From positions 93,016,328 to 93,080,327 of the forward strand of contig JAKSZU010000007.1 in NCBI GenBank assembly GCA_026018925.1: a stretch of 64,000 nucleotides of DNA, given 5' to 3'. Under the pieces are notes generated by a model that was given only the letters and a program-made list of their open reading frames with translations, had not been told where the DNA came from and made no database searches. The DNA comes from Tupaia tana (lineage: Eukaryota > Chordata > Mammalia > Scandentia > Tupaiidae). Below are positions 1 through 10,160 of the stretch, one piece after another. Position 1 is the stretch's first letter. Every line of letters starts with the position of its first letter. The translations under genes and the position numbers were made by a program.

Positions 1-560
1 GCCCTAATGTGCAGGCTGCCGCACTAGGGAGTCTCTGGAGGTTTCTTAGAGAGCAAACAATTGCCATGATTGGTTCTCTTCATAAAACCTAGATTTACAT
101 ATCCGGCACCTCATGATTGGTCCAAAAGCAACCAATCACGGCCCACTGTTTACAACCAATCATAACCCACCTTTTACGATCCTTCATTCAACCAATCACG
201 GCCCACCAGCGTGTATATAACCACTGATGCTTGGTCCACAGTAGCCAGAAGACTAGGAAGACAACAAAGACGACCCTAAAGAGCCTAAAAAGCTAGAACA
301 CTGCACAGTCTCAAGATGACCCTAAAGAGCTGTAACACTACATTATCTCCGGATGACCCTGAAGAGTTGTGACACCGCGTCGTCTCCGTGCTGCTCACAA
401 CAGACGATGCAACCCTAAAGAGTTGTAACACTGTGTCGTCTCCGTGTGCTGTACCGTGCTGCCCACAATAAACAGACGACACTGAAGACACTGTGTCGTC
501 TCCATGCTGTGACACTGCGCAGCTTGTCCCGGCTCTCACTCCTTCCCTCAGAAAACCTGT
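1..560 (+). mobile_element. Decayed retroviral LTR (class I ERV-like)
   Basis: Seen: several CCAAT motifs (accaatcac at about 130-200), a TATA box (tatataa near 213-220), then a transcribed-looking stretch with repeats of the motif 'taaagagctgtaacact' and a polyadenylation signal AATAAA near 467-472. That order (CCAAT, TATA, R-like repeat, AATAAA) is typical of gammaretrovirus-like LTRs, and 'gagctgtaacact' is a motif I associate with the R/U5 part of such LTRs. No gag, pol or env frame follows. The left edge is outside the window or not visible; the right edge is a guess. Confidence 0.5.
317..510 (+). repeat. Imperfect tandem repeats inside the LTR
   Basis: Three to four degenerate copies of a roughly 50-70 bp unit containing 'accctaaagagttgtaacac' followed by 'gtcgtctccgtgctg' run through the region around the AATAAA signal. 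Copies begin near 318, 353, 411 and, truncated, 478. Amplification of the R/U5 segment is common in LTRs. Confidence 0.5.
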
Positions 561-1140
561 TCGACTGTCCCCCCCAACCCCAGTCGGGACACCCTAAGAC
601 AAAAACCTCTTTAAAGAAGTTCATTTTGAGCCGCTCTCACATTTACTCCAAAGAAGCTACCCTCTTTCCTCCTCTCCCTTCACTCTGCCATCATAATCAA
701 CCTAAGGATAGATATCCTCTCCCCCCTTTTCATTCAAATGGGGCTGAAAGAGGAGTAAAGGGGCAGCTCTCGCTGGACACTTGGGATGGGCCAGATGCCA
801 TACTCAAAAATGTAAACCCCAGCGTGGGTGTGCGTGGGTGGAGACCGACACAGTCACTAGTAATTGTAACAGTGTGACACAAGGCGGCAAGGACGGGCGA
901 CGTGGAGGCAGTGGTGAGGTTGATCCATGTGTCAGAAACGCCTTCTCAGGAGAGGCAACTTTAGAGTAATGGGCAGGCTGAAGAGCGGCAGGACCCGAGG
1001 GAATCCCAAGCTTTAGCAACACACAGAAACGAAGATTAGAATTAAGGGAGTGCCAGGAGCCAAGGCCGAGCAGGTGGGCAGGGGCCTGGCCTCGGAAAGC
1101 AACTTTTACAACCAGCTTTCAACTGTAAGAACAGGATACG
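561..1140. other. No recognised feature upstream of the PNRC2 CpG island
   Basis: Mixed-composition DNA between the LTR remnant and the CpG island. The short open frames here have no recognisable protein similarity. Some of it may be retroviral leader or flank. Confidence 0.4.
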
Positions 1141-1149
1141 CGACTCAAT

Positions 1150-2150
1150 GAACCTAACCTGGGAATCAATCGTCCCTCCCTCAGCGGTTCCCTTTCGGGG
1201 TGTTCTACACCGCGGGGCCAGAGCCGGAGGGCCGCCCTCCTTCCAGGCGCCCACCGCTCCGAGGCCCGGAGTGGCCGCCAGGGGCGCGCGTCCTCCCCGG
1301 GGTGAGGGCAGAGCGCGTGACGCCCGGGGTGCCGGGAGCTGGGACCGCGCCAGCACTGAGGGTCCAGAACTGGCGACAGGGGCTGGGTGTGCCAGTGACC
1401 CGGGTCGTCGAAACGCAGGGAGGAGCCTCGGGTAGGGCAGGTGCGGCCGCTCGGGCCCCGGGCAGTTATTCCCGACATGCTCCTCCGGGGAAGGATTTCA
1501 AACGCTCTACCACAACAACCCCCCCACCCTTCCCCCCCTCTTGCCCCAGCAACAGGCGGCGGCCCGCTTCTCATTGGCCCGGCCCCGCGCTGTCGTGCTG
1601 TGATTGGCCGCGGAGCCTTCCGGCCTGCTTCTGCGCTTTCCGCTGCCTCCATTTTGTCAGTAGAGGCAGGAGAAGGTGGAGTTGGAGACGCCGGGGTGGT
1701 TGGTAGCTAGCTGGTCCGTGCTCGTGGGCTTTGTTCGACCGCTGCCTCGTCTCTCCCTGGAGAGGGAGGAAGGCTTCGACGTTGAGAGGGAACCGCCGCC
1801 GTAGTTCCGAGCTTGAAGTCGGTGAGTGGTGGCAGCGCCGCGGGTGCGGCCATGTTGGTGGCCGCGCTCCCCATTGTTGGAGGGAGGCGAGATCCGGAAC
1901 CGGGCGGGGCGCGGGCGGCCGGGAGCACCGGGACCCCGGGCCGGGCAGAGGATGGAGCCTTGGGGAAGCCAAGCGGCGCTGGGCTGAGACCGAGTCCGGA
2001 ACTCGCTCACGTACCGAGCAGCGCTGAGCCGTGTGGGAGGCCCCCCGACCCTGCGGAAGGGAAGGCGGCTCACTGCTTGCTGGGTAACTAGGGTTCTTGG
2101 GACATCTGACGGCAGCGAGACCCCGAGCGTGAACTGTCCTGGGAGTTGTT
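1150..2150 (+). promoter_or_regulatory. PNRC2: CpG island promoter of PNRC2
   Basis: About 1 kb of CpG-rich DNA spans the predicted first exon. Two inverted CCAAT boxes (attggcc at about 1573 and 1603) lie 30 bp apart, roughly three helical turns, which suits paired NF-Y binding. They precede a likely transcription start near 1640. 'tccattttgtc' near 1648 and 'gccatgttgg' near 1849 resemble YY1 sites. There is no TATA box. The start site is inferred. Confidence 0.75.
1640..1821 (+). other. PNRC2: PNRC2 exon 1 (non-coding, predicted)
   Basis: The exon 3' end is supported by a consensus donor, TCG|GTGAGT, with the intron beginning at 1822. The 5' end is approximate. In mammals PNRC2 has leader exons upstream of a single coding exon, which fits this layout. 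Confidence 0.55.
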
Positions 2151-2621
2151 TTATCTCCAGTACTTCAGATGGGACGCGGCTTAGGTTGTGGCTCGTGAGG
2201 ACGGAGGTAACACGGGCAGTGGTCGTCCAAAGGAAACCCTCGCAGGACGCGGACGTGCTGGGAAAGACGAAGACTGACGGGCTTGGACCACCTGGTCTCT
2301 CCAGAAAACCCATTTTAAGCAAGTTTCTTGGACAGTAAAGGCTAACGCTTTCCTATCATTTTAATCTCAAAAATACGTAAGCGGCTCTGAAAGGTCTTTC
2401 CAGGAAAAAACAACCAGAACTTGTGGCGGTACTTTGAGACACCCAGGAATTCCCCAGGAGCTCCTCGATCTCAAGGCTAAGGAGAGTTCTTAAATGACGG
2501 TGGTTATGAGGTTAAGGAAAGCCATCCTCAGACAAATTACAGCCATTTCTATAGTAAACCTAAGTGATTACTTTCTCCCCTTTTTGTAAATTGAAGTAAT
2601 GAGATAATCTTACTTTTCTAG

Positions 2622-2827
2622 ACAGGACTTCTCTCAAACTTGTGTGCTGAGGAGACTCCGATGTTGGCCTCAGCTCCTAGGCTGAACTCAGCAGATCGGC
2701 CCATGAAAACGTATGCATTGAGACAAAGGAAGGGATCTGTCAGAAAGCAGCTCCTGTTACCCTGGGCTTGGCAGCCAGGAAGAGGACAGGTGGTGGAAAT
2801 CCTGCAATCTGAAAAGCAGACTGAAAG
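2622..2827 (+). other. PNRC2: PNRC2 exon 2 (5' leader exon with uORF)
   Basis: The acceptor is ttttctag ending at 2621 and the donor is GAAAG|GTATAA with the intron starting at 2828. The donor is weaker than consensus. The exon is non-coding for PNRC2 but holds an ATG-started open frame (see the uORF entry). Exon assignment follows the splice motifs and the known three-exon organisation; no transcript evidence is available here. Confidence 0.6.
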
Positions 2828-3120
2828 GTATAAAAATTCACACCATAGCAGGACATTTTATGGTGGATCCATCCTCAGCCGTTTGTATTTTTTAAATAGA
2901 GCCTTATTTGGATTTGTGGCTAAGTTCATGTTTCTGAGGAAAGGTAATAAACAGGCCATGCGTGTGGTCAGGTGGGAACATCTTGCTTTAGTTTGAGTTA
3001 AAGGAGCTGGGCAACCCATTCATTTTTCAGTCTACAAGTTGGGGCTGTAGGACTAAGCATCTTAAAAACCAACTTTTCTTACTGGATTTTCACTATGTAC
3101 TTCTCTTTACTTGCAGGTGA
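2661..3120 (+). CDS. Upstream ORF in the PNRC2 leader, 56 codons across the exon 2/3 junction
   Basis: ATG at 2661 opens a frame beginning MLASAPRLNS and ending EKQTER. If exon 2 (ending 2827) is spliced to exon 3 (starting 3117), codon 56 is AG|G and the next codon is TGA at 3118-3120. The uORF therefore stops 14 nt before the PNRC2 ATG at 3135 and is in a different frame. Its peptide is rich in K, R and Q with a central LLLPWAWQPG stretch. In the -1 frame the bases after the junction are open straight into PNRC2. Coding status is unproven; it could be a regulatory uORF or chance. Confidence 0.4.
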
Positions 3121-3134
3121 CAAAGAGGCTGAAG

Positions 3135-3554
3135 ATGGGTGGTGGAGAGAGGTATAACATTCCAGCCCCTCAGTCTAGAAATGTTAGTAAGAACCAACAA
3201 CAGCTTAATAGACAGAAGACCAAGGATCAGAATTCCCAGATGAAGATTGTTCATAAGAAAAAAGAAAGAGGACATAGTTACAATTCATCTGCAGCTGCAT
3301 GGCAGGCCATGCAAAATGGGGGGAAGAACAAAAACTTGCCAAGTAATCAAAACTGGAACTCTGGCTTATCCAGTCCCAGTTTACTCTTTAAATCTCAAGC
3401 TAATCAGAACTATGCGGGGGCCAAATTCAGTGAGCCACCATCACCAAGCGTTCTTCCCAAACCACCAAGCCACTGGGTTCCTGTTTCCTTCAATCCTTCA
3501 GATAAGGAAATAATGACATTTCAACTTAAAACCTTACTTAAAGTACAGGTATGA
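3135..3554 (+). CDS. PNRC2: Proline-rich nuclear receptor coactivator 2 (PNRC2)
   Basis: The encoded 139-aa protein starts MGGGERYNIPAPQ and ends LKTLLKVQV, the same length as human PNRC2 and nearly identical to it as I recall it. Known role: an adaptor linking UPF1 with the decapping activator DCP1A in nonsense-mediated and other regulated mRNA decay, in P-bodies and nucleus; first described as a nuclear receptor coactivator. Visible motifs: a basic KIVHKKKERG segment (about residues 36-45), a conserved YNSSAAAWQAMQ block, the proline-rich SEPPSPSVLPKPPSHW motif (about 97-112) used for SH3 and DCP1A EVH1 contacts, and an NR-box-like LKTLL near the C terminus. The CDS lies entirely in exon 3, which begins at 3117 after ttgcag. 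The ATG at 3135 matches the family start; the open frame upstream reaches into the intron and is not used. Confidence 0.97.
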   Translation: MGGGERYNIPAPQSRNVSKNQQQLNRQKTKDQNSQMKIVHKKKERGHSYNSSAAAWQAMQNGGKNKNLPSNQNWNSGLSSPSLLFKSQANQNYAGAKFSEPPSPSVLPKPPSHWVPVSFNPSDKEIMTFQLKTLLKVQV

Positions 3555-4196
3555 AGAATGAGTCCTAATGTTTAAATTTACATTTACTGAGTTGTCAATT
3601 GGTCTGAAACAGATTTATCTGTATAAAACTACTCATTAGCGTAAACATTTCATTTTTATCTTGTGTCTTGTGCACTGTGATGTAATGGTAATATCAGTGC
3701 AACTTAAAATAACCTAATTGTACTTGATAGTAAGTGTTCTCAATTTTTTAAGTGAATCCGCTTTAGTTTAAATTTGGGGAATGGTACAAGAACCAGCTTT
3801 TTCCATTCCTTGTGAAAAAATAGTAATTTAAGGTGATCACTCATGGATCAAATTTACTGGTTGAAAATTAGTGAATCAGATAAGCATCTAGCTAAGGATT
3901 GAGAGTAATTGAATAGCTAACAGTCTGATGCACTACCAAAAGCAAATGTGAATTTTTCAATGAATAGTATCTTTTTAGTAAACTCTACAATGGTGAATGT
4001 GGAAATGGCACTTGGGGCTTTAGAATGAAGCCAGTACATCCCAGTAGCCCCTGTGTTTGCCAGTAACTGCACCAAAATCCTGTTTTATAGTGTTTGGTAG
4101 TCAGTCACTCAGTAGCTTCTGAAATAATGTTTGTATCGCAGCACTGCACAAGCTAGTTTGACAGTGATCTGGCTTCACTGTCATCTCTGCAAAACT

Positions 4197-4230
4197 TGTT
4201 TAAGGTGGAAAGTTGTTTAAGGTGGAAAGT
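4197..4230 (+). repeat. Perfect 17-bp tandem duplication in the PNRC2 3' UTR
   Basis: Two adjacent identical copies of tgtttaaggtggaaagt at 4197-4213 and 4214-4230. Confidence 0.85.
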
Positions 4231-4842
4231 TGTATAATGTAAAAGTCTTAAGTACCTAGGGAAAAAAGAGCCATGTAAATAACATGTAATAAACTTATAG
4301 TATATGTAAAGTTTTCTTGGCCTTTATCGTACACAAATAAGAGTATTTTAGTATGAACTTGATGAATGTAAGACCATGAACTGTTTTTTTCTACTATGGC
4401 CTAATTTTAAAGGTCTAAGACAGTTTGTTTTTAAAGTTTGCCCTTGTGCTAAAGTGCCAGTGTATCTATGTTGTAATTGATCTGGTTGTAACTATATCTC
4501 AAGGTAAATCCCAAGTGTACTAAGTTTCATATTATAACAAAAGGTTTAAGCTGCTAAAAAAACTTCTTTTTTAAAGAGATGTAAAATGCGTTGTGGGACT
4601 GTCTTCCTTAAGCCCAAAGATTAACTATTGAAGGGTCTGTCCCTCCAACCTTAAGAGATTCATTTTGATGTTCGCCAATTCTTGTAACCTGTGATACAAT
4701 TACAGCTTTGTACAGTGCCAGTGGGTTTTGTTGGGAGTAAATGCAACCCAGGGGACCATTTACACAAAAGATGTAATTTCTTGCATAATACTTTTGATAA
4801 CATGTTTTACCAACCTTAAGGGTAAATGCTACAGTTCACTCC

Positions 4843-4848
4843 AATAAA
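4843..4848 (+). terminator. PNRC2: PNRC2 polyadenylation signal AATAAA
   Basis: Canonical hexamer about 1.3 kb after the PNRC2 stop codon, followed by an A-rich stretch. Spacing to the opposing SRSF10 signal agrees with the short tail-to-tail interval I recall in human. Confidence 0.65.
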
Positions 4849-4865
4849 CAGCAAAAGAAAAAACT

Positions 4866-6420
4866 GTGGGTCAGTTTAAAATTTAAGATTTTTAATGCTG
4901 TTTTCTAATTTGGCACCTTTTTATAAAAAGTTTATAAGCAGAATAGCTACACTGTATTTCTCCAGGTAAATCCAGATGAATTAATACTCTCCAAGCCAAA
5001 TATTAATATCTTGAAGGCTGTTATATAGTACTTAGTGTACGTAATATGAATTTGAAGCATGATATTTTAAAATAAAAGTTTTCCTTCTCCTTTCCCCAAT
5101 GGCTGTTTAAAAGTGTCATGACTGATTAATACTTAGAATACATAGAAACTGAAATGTGATGATAGGACTTCAAAAGATAATTTGGGATTAGTTTAACAGT
5201 TTATATAGTTAAGGAACAACTTGTAATTCTCAGCAATACTAATACTAAAACAGGGTGTAGCCATAGGTTATAAGGATACTTCAGAAAGTTCATATAAAAT
5301 GGAATTGCTGTTCCCCCGGAAAAAAATACACATTCTCCATGAACTTTTTAAAGGCCCTTTGCAAAACTTCACAAAGCTTCTGAAAGTCACTGAATAAGGC
5401 AAGGCAGGTTTAATTACCTACATGTAATTAAAATTATTCAGAACAAGGACCCTAATATTTAGAACATATATTAAAGCATCACAGCAACCACACTTGCTAA
5501 TAAGTTTCAAGAAAGTCTGAGTGACCTTTAAATTTTACACTAGAAATTCCACAGCAAGGCAGACTATAGGAAAGTAAGGTAGGGCCAATCCTGGCTCTGA
5601 ATGTTTTCCTATGTTCCCAGCATCATTTCTATGAGAAACAATGCCAGCTTGCTGAATTCCTTCTGTACTGCATTGGAATTTCACTAAACAATCCTCGACC
5701 TAGGCATTTCTTTTTGCCTGTGCTTGCAGGGGTGAGGGTAGTAGGAGAAAGTACCCTCCCCCTGGGATAGCCTTGCTGCATTCCCTTCCCCAGTCTCCTC
5801 AGGATTTTGGGTGTGTGTGCGCACACAGGTCCAGTATGATTTAAGCCTGGGATCCAGTGCCTAAACCTCTACACCACCTGCTGGCCCAGGTGGTTTCTGA
5901 AATACAGTTCTATACTAGTGTTGGTTTGGGGCCCAATCAAGGAAAACTGGTGAAAGTGCTCAGAATGGAAGGTAGGAGTGAAGAAGGCTCTTGATTTAAT
6001 AGCTCTAATAGCTGGGTAAAAATTATATGAACATTTACTTTAGAAAGGTACTAATAAAGTTGTGGTTAGCCTACAGAAAATATGGTGACAGGAATTTTCC
6101 AGGGCTGTCACAGTGACCCTTCAGTAAATGTAATTTGTATTTCTTTTTAATGGCAGTGCACGATGTAACCCAGGTCTATAATCTGTCCTAAAAATAGATG
6201 TCAATAAGTTATCCTGTTCACCAAAACAAACACAAAGTGAGGGAAAACTGAGAGCTTTGGGTAGTTTCACAAACTTCTTAGTGTTTAGTTGTTATGTACC
6301 TCATTGGCGATTACTCTGTAAAGCCAGAGGGACTGAGTCCATCTCTTAAAACCTTCTGCAAATGAATAAAAAGTCTACCTGGGTACTCACAAATCTGTAA
6401 GGTAGAGCAAAACCTAAAAC
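4866..6420. other. Interval between the convergent PNRC2 and SRSF10 3' ends
   Basis: A/T-rich DNA with one diverged SINE (5712-5886) and no other recognised feature. Parts may be transcribed if either gene uses a more distal poly(A) site. Confidence 0.5.
5712..5886 (-). mobile_element. SINE, diverged long type (L)
   Basis: Read on the minus strand it starts ggccagcaggtggtgtagagg and continues through a degenerate head and body to a decayed 3' end. It is the only SINE in the first 13.6 kb. Confidence 0.6.
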
Positions 6421-6443
6421 AAGTTTTTGGCTCCTAGACCAGT

Positions 6444-6449
6444 TTTATT
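6444..6449 (-). terminator. SRSF10: SRSF10 short-isoform polyadenylation signal (candidate)
   Basis: AATAAA on the minus strand (ttttattt on plus), about 2.8 kb downstream of the short-isoform stop codon. The inferred cleavage site near 6420 gives a gap to PNRC2 similar to that remembered for human. Confidence 0.45.
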
Positions 6450-9244
6450 TCTTCACTCAGCATTCGAAGAAATGTGATCTGCAAAAAACTAGATACAAAG
6501 GGCTTTTACTTCTTTACAAACAACTGTCAATTATCAATAAAATAAATTTACATGCCTTGCATTTTATTCCAAAAAGAAAAAAGCCCCATCATTATACAAG
6601 GGTGAAACAGCTATTACAAATACACAGAAACACAATAAAAATAAGCAACACTGTTAGAGGAAGGGGGCAGAGGACAAAAACCAAGAGTAGGACCCTTTTC
6701 CATTGTGACTTTCAGAATAGATTGTCAATGTCAATAGCTCAATAAACAGGTTGCTTACTTCACCCTACTTAGGAAGATAGCACAAGCTAAAATAAGAGTT
6801 TATTCCTGGGACTCCTCAAGTTCTCAGCTATCACTCAAGCCATAGCTTCCCCACTTCAAAATACTATTATCACAGGACTTTGCAAACAGGAACATGGTCA
6901 AAATGCAGTACAACAAAAGATTTCCAAGAGACTGAAATTTGGAAAGCCAGGCTGGAAAATCTCTGGGTTATCACCTCTGAGACACTGGATTACATTTACT
7001 ATCTTTCTCATTCAGAAGTTATTCATTACTTTGTAAGGTCATGAGTTACGGAAAAAAAAAATGTACAATTAAATTCAAGTGAGCATAAATGACAACTATC
7101 ATCTATAGAAGAATACTATCCATTTCCCAGGCATGGTCTTTTAATTAATCATGTGGCTTGGCACATTACATGCTAATGACAGCATTCTATATTAATGGAA
7201 ATGGCCACAGAAGATTCCCTAAAGCAATGAGTTCTACTTTAGTAGTTGCCCAAACCACATGGGCCTTTTCTGACTTAATTATAGAGAGCTATCAAATATT
7301 GTATGACAAAATATTTTCCACCAAAAAAAAAAAAAATACTGCTAGGGTAACACAAAAACCTAATATGTGTATTTACCAATAATTGTTTTAAAATTTCAAC
7401 TCAATATGTGACATAATCCTCCCTCCTTGAATGCTTTAATCTCAGTTGAAAGGAGCTAGAGAAGAAGAGGTGGAGGGCAAAACCTTTTGAACTATGTATT
7501 AGGTTGTTAAAAATACACAGAATCTCTACCCATAAGAACTACCACCTTAATACTTACAATCATATAAAGGTATGAAACAATATACACTTTGTAATTAAAT
7601 CTACAGCCATCTTCGTTCTAACTCTAAATTCCACTATATTAATCTAATTGTCTCCATGAAACAAAGCTATGAAAACTTTTCCATGTGACAAAATGAACCA
7701 AGTGAAAGATTAGACTCTGGCCTAGGATCTGCCTCAACTACTGTGTGATCACAGCTACGTGCTGTGGTTCTGGGCGAGGCTTAAAATATTTAAAAAAATA
7801 AAGCAGGAATAAGAATACCTCCATTTCATACTTCAAGTTATATGTATTCTACATTTTCAAAATAATCATAAAGGCTTAACTCCATATCCAGAATTTTTTT
7901 TAGATGAATTAGCTTTACATGAAGTTTTAGATATGTGGCAAAAATGACAAAAATCAAATATGCGATGGAATCAACATATAGGTAAACAATCTTTGTATTC
8001 TAATAAGGAACTAAGGAATCCAAAACATTTTGTGAGACTATAAAAGTTATTTATTTACTATACACAGAACATGTCCCCTATAAAATGTACATGTAAATCA
8101 CTAAAAGGTATAATCTGGTGAACATTTTCTCAATTACAGAACATACTAATTAAATCAGTTGGGATAACAGCTCTGTCTGCCTCAATCTAATTATAGCACC
8201 CAGAGTCTCCTTTATATCTAATGCAAAGTTAAATACTTATTTTGGGAATTATTTCCTAATAGCTGTTTGATGAGGCAGAGTTAACAATTTAATATAACTC
8301 TAGTATATTACAGTCACTGCACAATAAATCAAGTTTATTACAGATTAAAACATTTTTCTCATTATTGGTATTAATGGGATGCAAACAAATACTGGATACT
8401 TTCAAATGGCATATAACCACAAATGACTTTTCTTTCATAGTATACTGGGCTTTAATAATTACAATATGATATGGTGTAAAATATGGTTATGAATAATACA
8501 CCTTACACAAAACAAGGCCAGACTGTAACGACTCACTCGATTGTGCTCAGTTATTGAATCAGGAAATTACGACCGCTTTTTCTCCCAATTATCCAGGACA
8601 GTGCTTTGCCCACAGCAAGGGCTCCATGTAAGTATTTACTGAATATACTGACTAGAACAGAGGTGAGAAGAGACGGGCCCTCTTAGCTGGGTGTCAAGTA
8701 TGATTGGAATTTATCTGGGAAAGAGTGGTTAAAGAAGATGTAAATAAATTCAGATGCCAACAGAGCTAATGATTAGGCAGAAAACATTGGCACCAGAATA
8801 AAGGCAAAATTTGCCAATAATGGCGAAATGCAACTGACTTACGAGATAACCGAGAAAAAGTTTACATTGGATCATATCTTTTCCCACCCAATTCAGTTTG
8901 AGACAGACCAACAGAGGCACTGCAAGAGACTATGGCTGTCTTCCTCAATATTCAGACATCCTAGTTTCCGATAATTTACTATGGATCTGTTACCCAGGAA
9001 TCAATATAAACCTATTCATATTTAGGGATTAGTTTCCACAAGTACAAAGTTGAATTTCCTTTTATTTGTCCTAAAATGCTTACTTTCAAACTTGAAGGGA
9101 CTTCAATTATTCCATGTAGTTTTCGATAACATTCTTTTATCTTTTCAGACCAGAGTCAAAATATTCGTACAGTATTCATACTGCAGCACCTTCCACCCAC
9201 CCTTTGGTCGCTTGAACTGCCCTTCTTTGGTTCTTTTTCCGCTT
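6450..9244 (-). other. SRSF10: Probable 3' UTR of the SRSF10 short isoform
   Basis: A/T-rich, without young SINEs and without protein-coding signal. A MIR/L2-like 3' tail lies at about 8590-8650. Sequence this clean between a stop codon and a poly(A) signal suits a long conserved 3' UTR. Confidence 0.5.
8590..8650 (+). repeat. MIR/L2-type 3' end fragment
   Basis: 'cagtgctttgcccacagc' followed by 'catgtaagtatttactgaat' resembles the 'cagtgcctggcacatagtaggtgctcaataaat' tail shared by MIR and L2. Confidence 0.4.
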
Positions 9245-9305
9245 TCAGATCTTTCTTGAAGTGTAGTAAGCAGAACTGTACTGGGTATTCCAGCTGCAGT
9301 TTGGT
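9245..9305 (-). CDS. SRSF10: SRSF10 alternative last exon (short isoform C terminus)
   Basis: After the acceptor ttatttaag (exon begins 9305) the minus strand encodes PNCSWNTQYSSAYYTSRKI and a TGA at 9247-9245. Joined to exon 5 (ending ...GATAG) the phase fits and gives 164 + 19 = 183 aa, the length of the known short isoform (TASR-1/SRp38-2), which lacks the second RS region. It lies 3.1 kb downstream of the long-isoform terminal exon, so isoform choice is a choice of last exon. Confidence 0.93.
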
Positions 9306-9540
9306 CTTAAATAAAAGAAGGATGTTTGTCAGTTTGGTTTTCTTTATTCTTCTCTGTGGTATACAGGATTTGTTAGTTGAACTGGATGTAGCAGCTTACA
9401 GGGCCACATTTCAAGAGAATAGTACAATAGCTCCCAGGACTTTCCCTGGGCGGTAACTTAACAGCTCATATTCTATGTAGCACCTTTCCTTTCTCACTGA
9501 AGCATTATCTCTCATTTTTCTTCTTGCTTATTTGGCTTCA

Positions 9541-9563
9541 AAAAAAAAAAAAAAAAAAAAAAA
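9541..9563 (+). repeat. A23 homopolymer
   Basis: Uninterrupted run of 23 A on the plus strand, about 240 bp 5' of the SRSF10 short-isoform exon in the gene's sense. Length may be assembly-sensitive. Confidence 0.9.
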
Positions 9564-9979
9564 GATGCAGAGATCTTAAGTAAAAAGAATGTCAAGTGTC
9601 AGCCCTCACCTGAGTGTTGGTTTGACTAGTCTATTTAGCACTGAGGCCAGTGCCAGACACTGTAGGTACTCAACCACTGTAGACTCAACTATGAAACCCA
9701 AAATTAATTTAAAACACTGTGTAAAGATCCTTATCAAGTTATCAGAAAGATCCTGCCATGGGTTTAATTATAATACAGTTCTTTCTAAGCTGTGTTAGGT
9801 ATTTCATTTTAAAACATTATACAAGATTCTTAAGAAAAGTCTTAGTCTAAAAATAAACTGATAGAAGTTAAAAAAAAAATAACGAAAACATCAGGCCTAG
9901 CTGTACAGAGACTGAGAACAATTTCAATGAGCTATCTCCTCAATCTACTTCTCACAGTCACTACTAAGTAAATAATCTA

Positions 9980-10160
9980 AGAACCAGGTCTGGGCTCACA
10001 TTCTGGCTCTGCCTTTTGTGTCTTAGTTTCCGTATTCGTGATATGGGGGAAAAGTCTTTCTCATAGGGTTTTGTGAAGCGTAAAGAGTTTATTAACACAT
10101 AGCCTTTCAAACAGGGTCTGGCACATCATAAACACTCAAGAAATTATCAGCTATAATTAT
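9980..10160 (+). mobile_element. MIR SINE fragment
   Basis: The order 'tctggctctgcc', 'cttagtttccgtattcgtgatatgggg', 'tcatagggttttgtgaagcg', 'gtctggcacatcataaacactcaag' follows the 3' half of the mammalian-wide MIR consensus. Confidence 0.75.

Larger units (their letters stand above)
3555..4865 (+). other. PNRC2: PNRC2 3' UTR with poly(A) signal
   Basis: A/T-rich, SINE-free sequence after the stop codon, with AATAAA at 4843-4848 as the likely polyadenylation signal. A second signal-like AATAAA lies near 5071-5077. ATTTA-type motifs are present. A perfect 17-bp tandem duplication sits at 4197-4230. Confidence 0.75.

Noticed and set aside
1657..2322. 221-codon minus-strand frame in the PNRC2 CpG island
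   Set aside because: High GC makes stops rare; no recognisable protein, and it overlaps PNRC2 exon 1 and intron 1 antisense.
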